Counted from the stretch's first letter, positions 1 to 5,971 are shown. The stretch is 5,971 bases of DNA from Alphaproteobacteria bacterium (GCA_029861675.1 JAOTYV010000284.1:1-5971), one strand, 5' to 3'. The notes: generated by a model from the sequence alone, not told the origin. Numbers and translations are program-made.

Positions 1-283
1 CGCCAGGGAAACCGGATCATTGAGCCCGCCGAAGCATATCCTCAACGCGCCCACCGAGTTGATGTCCGAACTTGGGTACGGCGCCGGCTATCAATACGAT
101 CACGATGCGGATGACGGGTTCTCCGGTCAGAATTACTTTCCCGATGGCATGGAACGGCAGGCGCTTTATCGACCCCTGGATCGCGGGTTCGAGCGCGAGA
201 TCGTCAAGCGGCTGTCGTATTGGGCGCGATTGCGGGCGGGTCGGATGCGCGCCGTCGGCGAATCCGGAGACGACGGACCGTGA
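1..283 (+). CDS. rarA: Replication-associated recombination protein A, 3' end (partial)
   Basis: This is the C-terminal 93 residues of RarA (MgsA), a AAA+ ATPase of the clamp-loader/RuvB type that acts at stalled replication forks; the 5' part lies outside the window. The reading frame begins at base 2 and is open to the edge. Visible family hallmarks are the PPKHILNAPT segment followed by LGYGAGYQYDHD and the GFSGQNYFPDGM motif, then a RGFEREIVKRLSYWARLR helix; these belong to the conserved C-terminal tetramerisation region of the family. The ATPase core (Walker A/B, sensor motifs) is not in view, so activity cannot be judged from this fragment. After the usual end of the family it carries about 17 extra Gly/Arg/Asp-rich residues. 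The TGA stop overlaps the GTG start of the next gene (GTGA), suggesting translational coupling. Confidence 0.93.
   Translation, partial: ARETGSLSPPKHILNAPTELMSELGYGAGYQYDHDADDGFSGQNYFPDGMERQALYRPLDRGFEREIVKRLSYWARLRAGRMRAVGESGDDGP
266..270 (+). promoter_or_regulatory. Shine-Dalgarno site for the C45 hydrolase start
   Basis: GGAGA ends 9 bases before the GTG at 280 and lies inside the last codons of rarA. It supports GTG 280 as the start rather than the in-frame ATG at 220. That upstream start would add an Arg-rich 20-residue extension that is simply an out-of-frame reading of rarA. Confidence 0.6.
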
Positions 284-1341
284 AGTTCCCGCATATTCGG
301 GCGTCCGGCGATCACTACGAAATAGGCGTCGCCATTGGCCGCCAGGGACGTGATGCGTTCCACGAAATCGTTCGTCACCTCGACCGTTACCGGGCGCTGA
401 CGACCTTTCTCGGCTCCGACCGTCTTCGCGATGCCGAGGCGCGGTCGCGCGCGGCCTATCCCGGCTTCATGCGCGAGATGGACGGGATTGCGGCGGGCGC
501 CGAGGCCGATTTTTGGGACGTCTTTCTGTGGAATTGCCGCGGCGACATGCCGGGCGATCTTGGGTATACCGGGGCGCAGGGATGCACCGATGTCTTGCTG
601 CCGGGGAATGCCGCCGATGGCGTGCCGGCAATCATCGGCCACAACGAGGACGATGCGCCCGGATTGGACGGTCATTGTTTTCTGGTCACCGTCGAGCCTG
701 ACGACGGGTTGGCGTTTACGAGCTTTTGCTCGCCCGGACATTTGCCGACCCACAATTTCGCGGTCAATGCGGCCGGCTTGGTGCAGACCATCAATCACAT
801 CCGGCCGAGGGATCAGAAAGCGGGAATCGTCCGCCATCTGACCACGCGCGCCGTCATGAACTGCCGGAATTTCGACGAGGCGCGTGCGGTTCTGGAGCGA
901 TCGGACCGGGCAAGCGGATTTCATCACAATATTGGCCAACCCGGCGGGATGACCCTGTGGTCGGTCGAGGCGCCGGCCAGTGGATGTGGGGTGACGATCG
1001 TGGAAACGCCGATGGCGCATGCAAATCATCTGGTTTCCGCGCAATTCTCCGATATCGATCAACAGGTGGCGCCGTCCTCGCGGGACCGGCAGACGCGCGC
1101 CGATGCGCTGCTGGCCCATGTCGCGGAGTCCCGCGATGCGCTGGCGATCCTTGGAGATACGGAGGGTGATGTCTGGCCGATCTGTCGCAGGGACAAGGCC
1201 GGCGGCGATACCGGCTACACATTGGCGTCCGTGGTGTTCGAGATTTGGCCGGATCGTGTGGAATGGCGCGTCTACGACGATCCCCGCCGGCTGCCGGTGT
1301 GGGAAGCGCGCCAGACGGCCGGATCGACCGGCGGCACCTGA
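280..1341 (+). CDS. C45-family N-terminal-nucleophile hydrolase (acyl-CoA:6-APA acyltransferase-like)
   Basis: The predicted protein has 353 residues and resembles peptidase family C45, typified by fungal acyl-CoA:6-aminopenicillanate acyltransferase (AAT). Members are made as precursors that cut themselves before a cysteine, which becomes the N-terminal nucleophile for amide hydrolysis or acyl transfer. Here the GCTD motif puts that cysteine at residue 102 (bases 583-585), almost where AAT has it (Cys103 of 357), so a chain of about 101 residues and one of about 252 are expected. About 18 residues later comes the family GHNED segment, then FCSPGHLPTHNFAVNAAGL and a TLASVVFEI segment near the C terminus. 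No signal peptide or membrane segment is seen, so it is probably cytoplasmic. The GTG start overlaps the rarA stop and has a good Shine-Dalgarno. Bacterial homologues mostly lack a known substrate; it may cleave or transfer an acyl amide or peptide. Family call is firm, substrate unknown. Confidence 0.83.
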   Translation: MKFPHIRASGDHYEIGVAIGRQGRDAFHEIVRHLDRYRALTTFLGSDRLRDAEARSRAAYPGFMREMDGIAAGAEADFWDVFLWNCRGDMPGDLGYTGAQGCTDVLLPGNAADGVPAIIGHNEDDAPGLDGHCFLVTVEPDDGLAFTSFCSPGHLPTHNFAVNAAGLVQTINHIRPRDQKAGIVRHLTTRAVMNCRNFDEARAVLERSDRASGFHHNIGQPGGMTLWSVEAPASGCGVTIVETPMAHANHLVSAQFSDIDQQVAPSSRDRQTRADALLAHVAESRDALAILGDTEGDVWPICRRDKAGGDTGYTLASVVFEIWPDRVEWRVYDDPRRLPVWEARQTAGSTGGT

Positions 1342-1354
1342 CGGCAGCGCAGCA

Positions 1355-1382
1355 TTGGCATAGTATCGGGGCAAGATGTAAT
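1355..1382 (+). promoter_or_regulatory. Candidate sigma70-type promoter for amtB-glnK
   Basis: TTGGCA (1355-1360) and TGTAAT (1377-1382) are separated by 16 bases; each matches its E. coli consensus hexamer at five of six positions. It lies just past the C45 gene and would give a leader of about 95 bases before the amtB ATG. Alphaproteobacterial promoters often deviate from this consensus, so this is only a candidate. A convincing sigma54 site, which would be expected for a nitrogen-controlled gene, was not found. Confidence 0.35.
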
Positions 1383-1422
1383 ATGCGCCCGCCGGGTGAA
1401 TTGGCGCGTGGGTGTAGACGCA

Positions 1423-1462
1423 TGTCCTATTCGCTCTTCCGGACAGAAAAGAAGAATAGACA
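1423..1462 (+). repeat. Imperfect inverted repeat in the amtB leader
   Basis: TGTC-c-TATTC (1423-1432) can pair with GAATAGACA (1454-1462): nine base pairs with one bulged C, enclosing about 21 bases. The same left arm can instead pair with GGACA at 1441-1445 (TGTCC/GGACA), so the two folds exclude each other. The element ends 9 bases before the amtB Shine-Dalgarno (AGGGGG, 1472-1477). No T-run follows, so it is not a standard terminator. It could be an operator, a leader mRNA fold or chance; the pairing is seen, the role is not. Confidence 0.4.
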
Positions 1463-1485
1463 GTACCACGTAGGGGGCCTCCAAG

Positions 1486-2784
1486 ATGTCGGGCAAGCGA
1501 CGCGGAAGCGTATTTTTCGGAATTTTGATTTTGCTGGCGTTGCCGAAGTCGGCATTGGCCGCGACCTTAAGCGGCGCCAATACATCCTGGATTTTGACGT
1601 CGACGGCTCTAGTCCTCTTCATGACATTGCCGGGGCTGGCCCTGTTTTATGGCGGCCTCGTGCGGGCACAGAACGTCTTGTCGGTGCTCATGCATTGCTT
1701 TGCAATCGCCTGCCTCGCCTCGGTGCTCTGGGTGGTGGGAGTGTACAGCCTCGCTTTTGCCGATGGCGGCGCCGCAAACCAATGGGTTGGCGGGCTTGGC
1801 AAAATGTTTCTGTCCGGTGTCGGAGTCGATGCGTTGACCGGCAATATTCCGGAAAGCGTCTTCTTCATGTTCCAGATGACCTTTGCGATTATCACGCCTG
1901 CGTTGATTGTCGGCGCCTATCCCGAGCGGATGCGGTTCGCGGCGGTGCTGCTCATCAGCGGTCTTTGGCTCATCATCGTCTATGCGCCGGTGTGTCACTG
2001 GGTTTGGGGCGGTGGCTGGCTGGGAGAGATGGGCGTGATGGATTTCGCCGGTGGGCTGGTGGTGCATGCCACGGCCGGCGTCTCCGCGATCGTCATCGTC
2101 AAATGTCTGGGCAGCCGGCGCGGTTTCCCGAACGAACTTCGGCCGCCACATAGTCCGGGAATGGTCATGACCGGCGCCGCGATGTTGTGGGTGGGCTGGT
2201 TTGGCTTCAACGCCGGTAGTGCGCTCGCCGCCAATGGCGGCGCGGGCATGGCGATGCTGGTCACGCATCTATCCGCCGCCGCCGCGTCGCTTACCTGGAT
2301 GGCGATCGAGTGGGTGAAATTCGGCAAGCCCAGCCTGGTCGGTATCGTGACCGGCATGGTCGCGGGGTTGGCGACGATTACGCCCGCGTCCGGTTTCGTG
2401 GGCCCGGCGGGCGGTCTCGTTTATGGTGTTCTGGCAGGCGGGGTTTGCTATGCTGCGGTCCAGTTCATCAAGCACCGCCTCGCGATCGACGATTCGCTCG
2501 ACGTTTTCGCGGTCCACGGCGTCGGCGGCATACTCGGTATCCTGCTGGTCGCCTTTTTCGCGCTGCCGTCGATGGGCGGCCTCGGTCTCGCCGAGGGCAT
2601 GACCGCCGTCAAGCAATTCGGCGTACAAGCATTGGGTGTCGGTGCGACTGTCGTTTGGACGGCCGTCTGGACCGTTATTATCGTCAAGCTTGTCGAAACG
2701 CTGGTCGGATTGCGCGTCTCGGTCGAGGCGGAAACCGAGGGCCTGGACCTGTCCGAGCACGGCGAACGCGGCTACCACATCTGA
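1486..2784 (+). CDS. amtB: Ammonium channel AmtB
   Basis: This 432-residue inner-membrane protein belongs to the Amt/Rh family and conducts ammonium into the cell. The N terminus looks like a cleavable signal peptide (K4-R6, hydrophobic core 8-19, ALA at 23-25), followed by the usual eleven membrane segments (inferred). Residues align with mature E. coli AmtB at a constant offset of 26: the twin histidines are H194 and H344, the outer Phe gate F133 (QMTFA) and F241 (GFNAGS), the recruitment-site Trp W174 (VWGGG) and Ser S245, and the conserved Asp D186 (DFAGG). The C-terminal tail GLRVSVEAETEGLDLSEHGE is the PII-responsive cytoplasmic tail. Every key pore residue is present, so it should be functional. 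ATG 1486 has AGGGGG 8 bases upstream. glnK follows 39 bases downstream, as expected for a channel gated by GlnK. Confidence 0.97.
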   Translation: MSGKRRGSVFFGILILLALPKSALAATLSGANTSWILTSTALVLFMTLPGLALFYGGLVRAQNVLSVLMHCFAIACLASVLWVVGVYSLAFADGGAANQWVGGLGKMFLSGVGVDALTGNIPESVFFMFQMTFAIITPALIVGAYPERMRFAAVLLISGLWLIIVYAPVCHWVWGGGWLGEMGVMDFAGGLVVHATAGVSAIVIVKCLGSRRGFPNELRPPHSPGMVMTGAAMLWVGWFGFNAGSALAANGGAGMAMLVTHLSAAAASLTWMAIEWVKFGKPSLVGIVTGMVAGLATITPASGFVGPAGGLVYGVLAGGVCYAAVQFIKHRLAIDDSLDVFAVHGVGGILGILLVAFFALPSMGGLGLAEGMTAVKQFGVQALGVGATVVWTAVWTVIIVKLVETLVGLRVSVEAETEGLDLSEHGERGYHI

Positions 2785-2789
2785 TTTCA

Positions 2790-2803
2790 TCGCTGAACAG
2801 CGA
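2790..2803 (+). repeat. Small perfect inverted repeat between amtB and glnK
   Basis: TCGCTG-AA-CAGCGA has 6-base arms and a 2-base centre; as RNA it would fold with a 4-base loop. It sits in the 39-base amtB-glnK gap, 6 bases before the glnK Shine-Dalgarno AAGGAA (2810-2815). There is no T-run, so it is not a terminator. It could stabilise the upstream mRNA or tune expression between the two genes, or be chance. Confidence 0.35.
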
Positions 2804-2823
2804 CAGAACAAGGAAACCATGCC

Positions 2824-3162
2824 ATGAAACTCGTGATGGCGATCATCAAGCCCTTCAAGCTCGAAGACGTGCGGGCAGCGCTGGGCGCAATCGGGGTCGA
2901 GGGTTTGACCGTTTCCGAGGTGCGCGGCTACGGGCGTCAGAAGGGGCAAACGGAAATCTATCGCGGCGCCGAATACGCGGTAAGTTTCGTTCCGAAGGTC
3001 AAACTCGAGATCGCCGTGGACGACGGTCTGGCGGACCGGGTGGTCGAGGCAATCCGCGATACGGCGAATACCGGCAAAATCGGCGACGGCAAGATCTTCG
3101 TCTATGATCTGGGCGCCGTGGTGCGTATTCGGACCGGGGAAACCGGGTCGGGAGCCCTTTGA
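2824..3162 (+). CDS. glnK: PII nitrogen regulatory protein GlnK (GlnZ-type)
   Basis: At 112 residues this has the exact length of classical PII proteins, small cytoplasmic trimers that bind ATP/ADP and 2-oxoglutarate and report nitrogen and energy status. The T-loop (about 37-55) reads YGRQKGQTEIYRGAEY, with Tyr51 as the uridylylation site for GlnD and Tyr46 also conserved. The B-loop TGKIGDGKIFV (83-93) and the C-terminal RIRTGE (101-106) complete the nucleotide site. The start MKLVMAIIKPFKLEDVR is closer to GlnK/GlnZ than to GlnB, and residue 54 is Ser rather than the GlnB Asp. Lying directly behind amtB it is expected to block AmtB through the T-loop when nitrogen is plentiful. ATG 2824 is preceded by AAGGAA at 8 bases. 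A GlnB identity is less likely because no glnA is adjacent. Confidence 0.94.
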   Translation: MKLVMAIIKPFKLEDVRAALGAIGVEGLTVSEVRGYGRQKGQTEIYRGAEYAVSFVPKVKLEIAVDDGLADRVVEAIRDTANTGKIGDGKIFVYDLGAVVRIRTGETGSGAL

Positions 3163-3199
3163 CCGGCGGGTTCGGCGCGCCTCAGAACGGGGAAGTTAG

Positions 3200-3580
3200 G
3201 TGAAACTTGTGCTGGCCATCGCCGCCGGCGGCGCGATCGGCGCCGTCGCTCGGCATTTCGTCAATCTCCAGGTCGCGTCGCTGTTGGGAACCGCGTTTCC
3301 GTGGGGCATCCTGACGATCAATGTTGTCGGCTCGTTCCTGATGGGCGTCCTCGTCGAGGCCGGCGCCCTTGCCTGGCAGCCGGGGCCCGCGCTCCGGGCC
3401 ATGCTGACGGTGGGCATGCTGGGGGCATTCACTACTTTCTCGACATTTTCGCTCGATGTGGCGGTACTCCATGGCCGCGGCCAGCTTGGTCTTGCGGCGG
3501 TCTACATTATCGCCTCGGTGGTGCTTGCGGTCGGTGGGCTGTTTGCCGGTATGGCCCTGACCCGCGCGGTCCTGCAATGA
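3200..3580 (+). CDS. crcB: Fluoride channel CrcB/Fluc
   Basis: This 126-residue, four-helix inner-membrane protein is a CrcB/Fluc channel, which works as an antiparallel dimer and lets toxic fluoride out of the cytoplasm. Family marks in order are GGAIGAVARH (10-19, with R18), TINVVGSFLMG (39-49, with pore Asn N41), and GAFTTFSTFS (75-84), which carries the TTFSTFS sodium/fluoride motif with F80 and F83. The last helix spans about 99-117. The GTG start at 3200 has GGGGAA about 6 bases upstream. It begins 37 bases after glnK with no terminator between, so co-transcription is possible. Its stop overlaps the next start by ATGA. No fluoride riboswitch fits in the short upstream gap, so any fluoride control would be indirect. 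Confidence 0.95.
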   Translation: MKLVLAIAAGGAIGAVARHFVNLQVASLLGTAFPWGILTINVVGSFLMGVLVEAGALAWQPGPALRAMLTVGMLGAFTTFSTFSLDVAVLHGRGQLGLAAVYIIASVVLAVGGLFAGMALTRAVLQ

Positions 3581-4578
3581 GAGGCGTCGAAATCCGCAAT
3601 GTCGGCGACGGCGAGGACGATTTGCGCCTCGACCGCTGGTTCCGCCTGCATTTTCCGGATGTGACGCACGGTCGGCTGCAACGGCTGTTGCGGACGGGGC
3701 AGGTGCGGGTCGACGGCAAGCGGGCGAAGGCCAATCTGCGGCTCAAGGCGGGCCAGGCGGTTCGCGTGCCGCCCTTGAGCGATGCGCCGCCGGCGCGCGC
3801 AAAGCCCGCCCGCGCAACGCCCTCCGGCGACGAGGAATTTGTTCGGTCCCTGGTGCTGCACAGCGATGGCGATGTCATCGCGCTCAACAAGCCGCCCGGT
3901 CTGGCCGTTCAGGGCGGGACCGGGACCCATCGGCATCTCGACGGCATGCTGGACGCGCTCCGCTTCGAGCTGGACGAGCGGCCCCGGCTGGTCCACCGAC
4001 TGGACAAGGATACCAGCGGTGCGCTGTTGCTCGGCCGCACGCGGCTCGCGACGGCGGCGCTGGCCAAGGCGTTCAAGGGACGAGCCGCGAAGAAGATCTA
4101 CTGGGCGATTACGGTGGGCGTGCCCGATCTCCGCGCCGGCCGGATCGACCTGCCGATTGCCAAGCTGCCGGGGAAGGGCGGCGAGCGGATGGTGGCGGAC
4201 CCTAAAAACGGCCAGTCCGCGACGACCCGGTATCTGGTGGTTGAGACCGTTGGCCGGCGTCTCGCCTGGGTCGCGCTGCTGCCGGCGACCGGCCGCACCC
4301 ATCAACTTCGGGTTCACTGCGCCAGCATCGGTTGTCCGATCTTGGGCGATGGCAAGTATGGCGGCTCGGAGGCCTTCGTGAGTGGTTACCCGGTATCGCG
4401 CAAATTGCATCTCCATGCGCGGGAAATCACGCTGCCGCATCCGTCGGGAAAAGGTGATTTGTCCGTTCGCGCGCCGCTTCCGTATCATATGCAGGAAACA
4501 TGGTCGCTTTTCGGGTTCGATTCAGCGGCGGGTGATGCGCTATTGGACGATGAGACGTCAGAATATTCGATCCTCTGA
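3577..4578 (+). CDS. RluA-family 23S rRNA pseudouridine synthase (RluC/RluD-like)
   Basis: This 333-residue cytoplasmic enzyme isomerises uridines in 23S rRNA. An N-terminal S4 RNA-binding domain (about 15-65, LRLDRWFRLHFPDVTHGRLQ onward, with VRVDGKRAK) is joined by an Ala/Pro/Arg linker (68-84) to the catalytic domain. The catalytic motif HRLDKDTSG is at 140-148, with Asp143 as the nucleophile; ALNKPPGLAVQGG (102-114) and RTHQLRVH (240-247) are further RluA-family motifs. The size, S4 domain and Asp position fit RluC (U955/2504/2580 in E. coli) best, but RluD cannot be excluded from sequence alone, so no symbol is given. The C terminus has an acidic tail (319-333). The ATG at 3577 overlaps the crcB stop (ATGA) and lacks a strong Shine-Dalgarno, pointing to coupled translation. 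An in-frame upstream start at 3301 would run through crcB out of frame and is rejected. Confidence 0.93.
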   Translation: MRGVEIRNVGDGEDDLRLDRWFRLHFPDVTHGRLQRLLRTGQVRVDGKRAKANLRLKAGQAVRVPPLSDAPPARAKPARATPSGDEEFVRSLVLHSDGDVIALNKPPGLAVQGGTGTHRHLDGMLDALRFELDERPRLVHRLDKDTSGALLLGRTRLATAALAKAFKGRAAKKIYWAITVGVPDLRAGRIDLPIAKLPGKGGERMVADPKNGQSATTRYLVVETVGRRLAWVALLPATGRTHQLRVHCASIGCPILGDGKYGGSEAFVSGYPVSRKLHLHAREITLPHPSGKGDLSVRAPLPYHMQETWSLFGFDSAAGDALLDDETSEYSIL

Positions 4579-4579
4579 A

Positions 4580-4614
4580 GACCCATGCCGGAATACAGGC
4601 TTGATGCCTGGGTC
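4580..4614 (+). repeat. Nested inverted repeat in the rluC-like/HAD gap
   Basis: Outer arms GACCCA (4580-4585) and TGGGTC (4609-4614) enclose a smaller hairpin CAGGC-ttgat-GCCTG (4596-4610). The outer GACCC/GGGTC can stack on the inner AGGC/GCCT, leaving a one-sided bulge of 12 bases; ATGCC is also directly repeated at 4585 and 4604. No T-run follows, so it is not a canonical terminator. The layout recalls small dispersed intergenic palindromes common in alphaproteobacteria, which is inference only. It might protect the upstream mRNA end. Confidence 0.45.
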
Positions 4615-4646
4615 GCCGGTGTAGACTGACGTTTGGAATTCACGGT

Positions 4647-5342
4647 ATGGATGTAAATATGGCGTTGTCCGCCCCAAATCGTCTGGTGCTGTTCGACTGC
4701 GACGGCACATTGGTCGACAGTCAGCACAACATTGTCGCGGCGATGACCACGGCGTTTCGATCGAACGGCCTGGAAGACCCGGATGCGGGCGCGGTGCGCC
4801 GTATTGTCGGACTCCATTTGGAAGATGCGGTCGCACGGTTGATGCCGGAGCTCGCGCCGGCGGCGGTCGAAGCGGTCTGCAAGGACTACGTTTCCTTTGC
4901 CAACAATCTTCGTGATCTTGGTGATCATCAGGAACCGTTGTTTCCCGGCGTCCGGGAAATCCTGGAAATATTGGAATCGTGGGACGTCATTCTCGGGGTT
5001 GCCACAGGGCGTTCGCGCCGGGGCCTGACCCGCACGTTGGAGCAACATGGATTGAGCGAACGCTTTTTCGTGACAAAGACTTCGGATGACGGACCGGGCA
5101 AACCCGATCCGCGTATCATGCTGGACGCAATTGCGGAGGCGGGCGCGGCGCCGGAATCGACGGTAATGATCGGCGATACGGTGTTTGACATATCGATGGC
5201 GCGGGCGGCCAATGCTTTTGCGATCGGTGTGGACTGGGGATATCAGGACGTCGCCGAGTTGAACGGCGCGGGCGCCCATCATGTCATATCCCATTTCGAC
5301 GCAGTGCCTGCCGTCCTAAAATCGTTATGGAGTATCCGCTGA
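4647..5342 (+). CDS. HAD-IA family hydrolase (phosphoglycolate phosphatase-like)
   Basis: This 231-residue soluble protein has all four haloacid dehalogenase motifs: I, FDCDGTLVDS (16-25, nucleophile Asp17 and acid/base Asp19); II, ATGRS with Thr120; III, Lys152 in GKPDP; and IV, GDTVFD (176-181, Asp177 and Asp181 for Mg2+). The stretch between motif I and about residue 100 is the helical C1 cap that sets substrate. It therefore should hydrolyse a small phosphorylated metabolite; phosphoglycolate is one possibility, but the cap does not prove it, so gph is not assigned. In many alphaproteobacteria a HAD phosphatase follows the RluC-like gene (recalled, not checked). ATG 4647 has only a weak TTGGAA upstream; the in-frame ATG at 4659 would shorten it by four residues. 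Its TGA shares one base with the next ATG (TGATG). Confidence 0.9.
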   Translation: MDVNMALSAPNRLVLFDCDGTLVDSQHNIVAAMTTAFRSNGLEDPDAGAVRRIVGLHLEDAVARLMPELAPAAVEAVCKDYVSFANNLRDLGDHQEPLFPGVREILEILESWDVILGVATGRSRRGLTRTLEQHGLSERFFVTKTSDDGPGKPDPRIMLDAIAEAGAAPESTVMIGDTVFDISMARAANAFAIGVDWGYQDVAELNGAGAHHVISHFDAVPAVLKSLWSIR

Positions 5343-5971
5343 TGCGACTCGGAAAAATTGTATTGATCGGCCTATCGGCGATTGTCTTGATCCTCGTCGC
5401 CGGCGTCGTGATTTTGCTCAACCTGGATTTCAATGAATACAAGGAACAGATTGCTGCGGAAGCAAAAAAGGCGACCGGTCGGGAACTCAAAATCGGCGGT
5501 GACCTGAAACTCAACCTGTTCACCCTGAGTCCAGGACTCGCGGTTAACGATGTGCGCTTCGCCAATGCGCCTTGGGGTTCGCGCCCGGATATGGCGCGGT
5601 TCGACCGGTTCGAAGTGAAGGTCGCGGTGCCGCCTCTCCTCGGCGGCAAGCTGGAAGTGAAGCGACTGGTGCTGACGGGTGCGGACATATTGATTGAGCG
5701 CAATAAGGCGGGACGCGGCAACTATGAATTTACCGTTGCGCCGGCGCCGGGCAAGAAAACCCCGGCCGCGAAGCAACCGGCCCAAAAACAGAAAAAAGCA
5801 TCCGATGAGTCCGCGACCGGCGCGTTACCGTCGGTCGGGGTCAATGAGGTATTGATCGACAAGGCCCGGCTGACCTACCGCGACGCGGCATCGGGACAGA
5901 AGCTCGTTCTCGGCGTGAAGCGCATGCGACTTCGCGGCGGCACGGACGACCCTCTTGAAATGGAAATTGAC
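5342..5971 (+). CDS. AsmA-family envelope protein, 5' part (partial)
   Basis: The first 210 residues of an AsmA-family protein are present; the gene runs off the window. The N terminus is a single membrane anchor (about 6-27) after MRLGK, then the family signature LDFNEYKEQIAAEAKKATGR (28-47), RELKIGGDLKLNLF and LSPGLAVNDVRFANAPWG (62-79). This fits the chorein-like N domain of AsmA/TamB-type proteins, long beta-rich periplasmic proteins anchored in the inner membrane and implicated in outer-membrane lipid homeostasis. A Lys/Ala/Gln-rich low-complexity stretch (137-157) interrupts the domain, and YRDAASG (179-185) resumes the fold. ATG 5342 has TGGAG 9 bases upstream, inside the HAD gene, and shares a base with the HAD stop, so coupled translation is likely. 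Full AsmA proteins are several hundred residues longer, so the main part lies beyond the edge. Confidence 0.9.
   Translation, partial: MRLGKIVLIGLSAIVLILVAGVVILLNLDFNEYKEQIAAEAKKATGRELKIGGDLKLNLFTLSPGLAVNDVRFANAPWGSRPDMARFDRFEVKVAVPPLLGGKLEVKRLVLTGADILIERNKAGRGNYEFTVAPAPGKKTPAAKQPAQKQKKASDESATGALPSVGVNEVLIDKARLTYRDAASGQKLVLGVKRMRLRGGTDDPLEMEID

Noticed and set aside
166..1374. Long minus-strand open frame (402 codons) opposite the C45 gene
   Set aside because: It is an antisense shadow produced by GC-rich codon use; the translation is Arg/Pro/His-rich with no family resemblance, whereas the + strand has clear C45 motifs.
1402..1417. Possible sigma54 (-24/-12) site in the amtB leader
   Set aside because: TTGGCGCG matches the -24 element reasonably, but the -12 position reads TGTAG instead of TTGC(A/T), lacking the essential GC.
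1245..2153. Plus-strand frame of 302 codons spanning the amtB leader and first half of amtB
   Set aside because: It is out of frame with amtB and full of Arg/Cys/Trp; AmtB motifs in the other frame are unambiguous.
3163..3199. Fluoride riboswitch upstream of crcB
   Set aside because: Only 37 bases are available and the conserved riboswitch segments, such as the CTGATG-like 3' part, are absent.
3502..4488. Long minus-strand open frame (328 codons) opposite the pseudouridine synthase gene
   Set aside because: Composition is low-complexity Arg/Ala/Gln and it mirrors a firmly identified + strand gene.
4580..4620. Rho-independent terminator after the pseudouridine synthase gene
   Set aside because: Hairpins are present, but no T-run follows, so the canonical form is not met.
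4601..4627. Promoter for the HAD gene (TTGATG / TAGACT)
   Set aside because: Spacing is only 15 bases and both hexamers are weak matches; it overlaps the inverted repeat and is likely chance.

Overview
The window looks like chromosomal housekeeping DNA from a GC-rich Gram-negative bacterium, most likely an alphaproteobacterium. The evidence is the third-position G/C preference in every real frame, a GlnZ/GlnK-type PII protein, an AsmA-type envelope protein, and the run of a CrcB channel, an RluA-family pseudouridine synthase and a HAD phosphatase. All seven genes lie on the + strand and cover almost the whole window. I see no tRNA, rRNA, CRISPR array, insertion sequence, phage gene or pseudogene.

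Layout. (1) 1-1341: the 3' end of rarA (replication-associated recombination ATPase), whose stop overlaps the GTG start of a C45-family (acyl-CoA:6-aminopenicillanate acyltransferase-like) N-terminal-nucleophile hydrolase. (2) 1342-1485: the only sizeable gap (144 bp), with a sigma70-like promoter candidate and an imperfect inverted repeat in the inferred leader. (3) 1486-3162: amtB (ammonium channel) followed by glnK (PII signal protein), a nitrogen-sensing pair in the less common order. (4) 3200-4578: crcB (fluoride channel), overlapping by ATGA with an RluC/RluD-like 23S rRNA pseudouridine synthase. (5) 4579-4646: a short gap with nested inverted repeats. (6) 4647-5971: a HAD-IA phosphatase whose stop shares one base with the start of an AsmA-family protein cut by the window edge.

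How the genes relate. AmtB and GlnK form a real functional unit: the PII T-loop plugs the cytoplasmic mouth of the ammonium channel when nitrogen is sufficient. The others (DNA repair, fluoride export, rRNA modification, phosphatase, envelope biogenesis) are unrelated jobs on one transcriptional track, joined by stop/start overlaps that suggest translational coupling. No canonical rho-independent terminator is visible, so transcription from amtB could run through crcB and the pseudouridine synthase. I found no clearly novel system. The most notable points are the C45 hydrolase coupled to rarA, the reversed amtB-glnK order and placement, and two inverted-repeat structures in the gaps.
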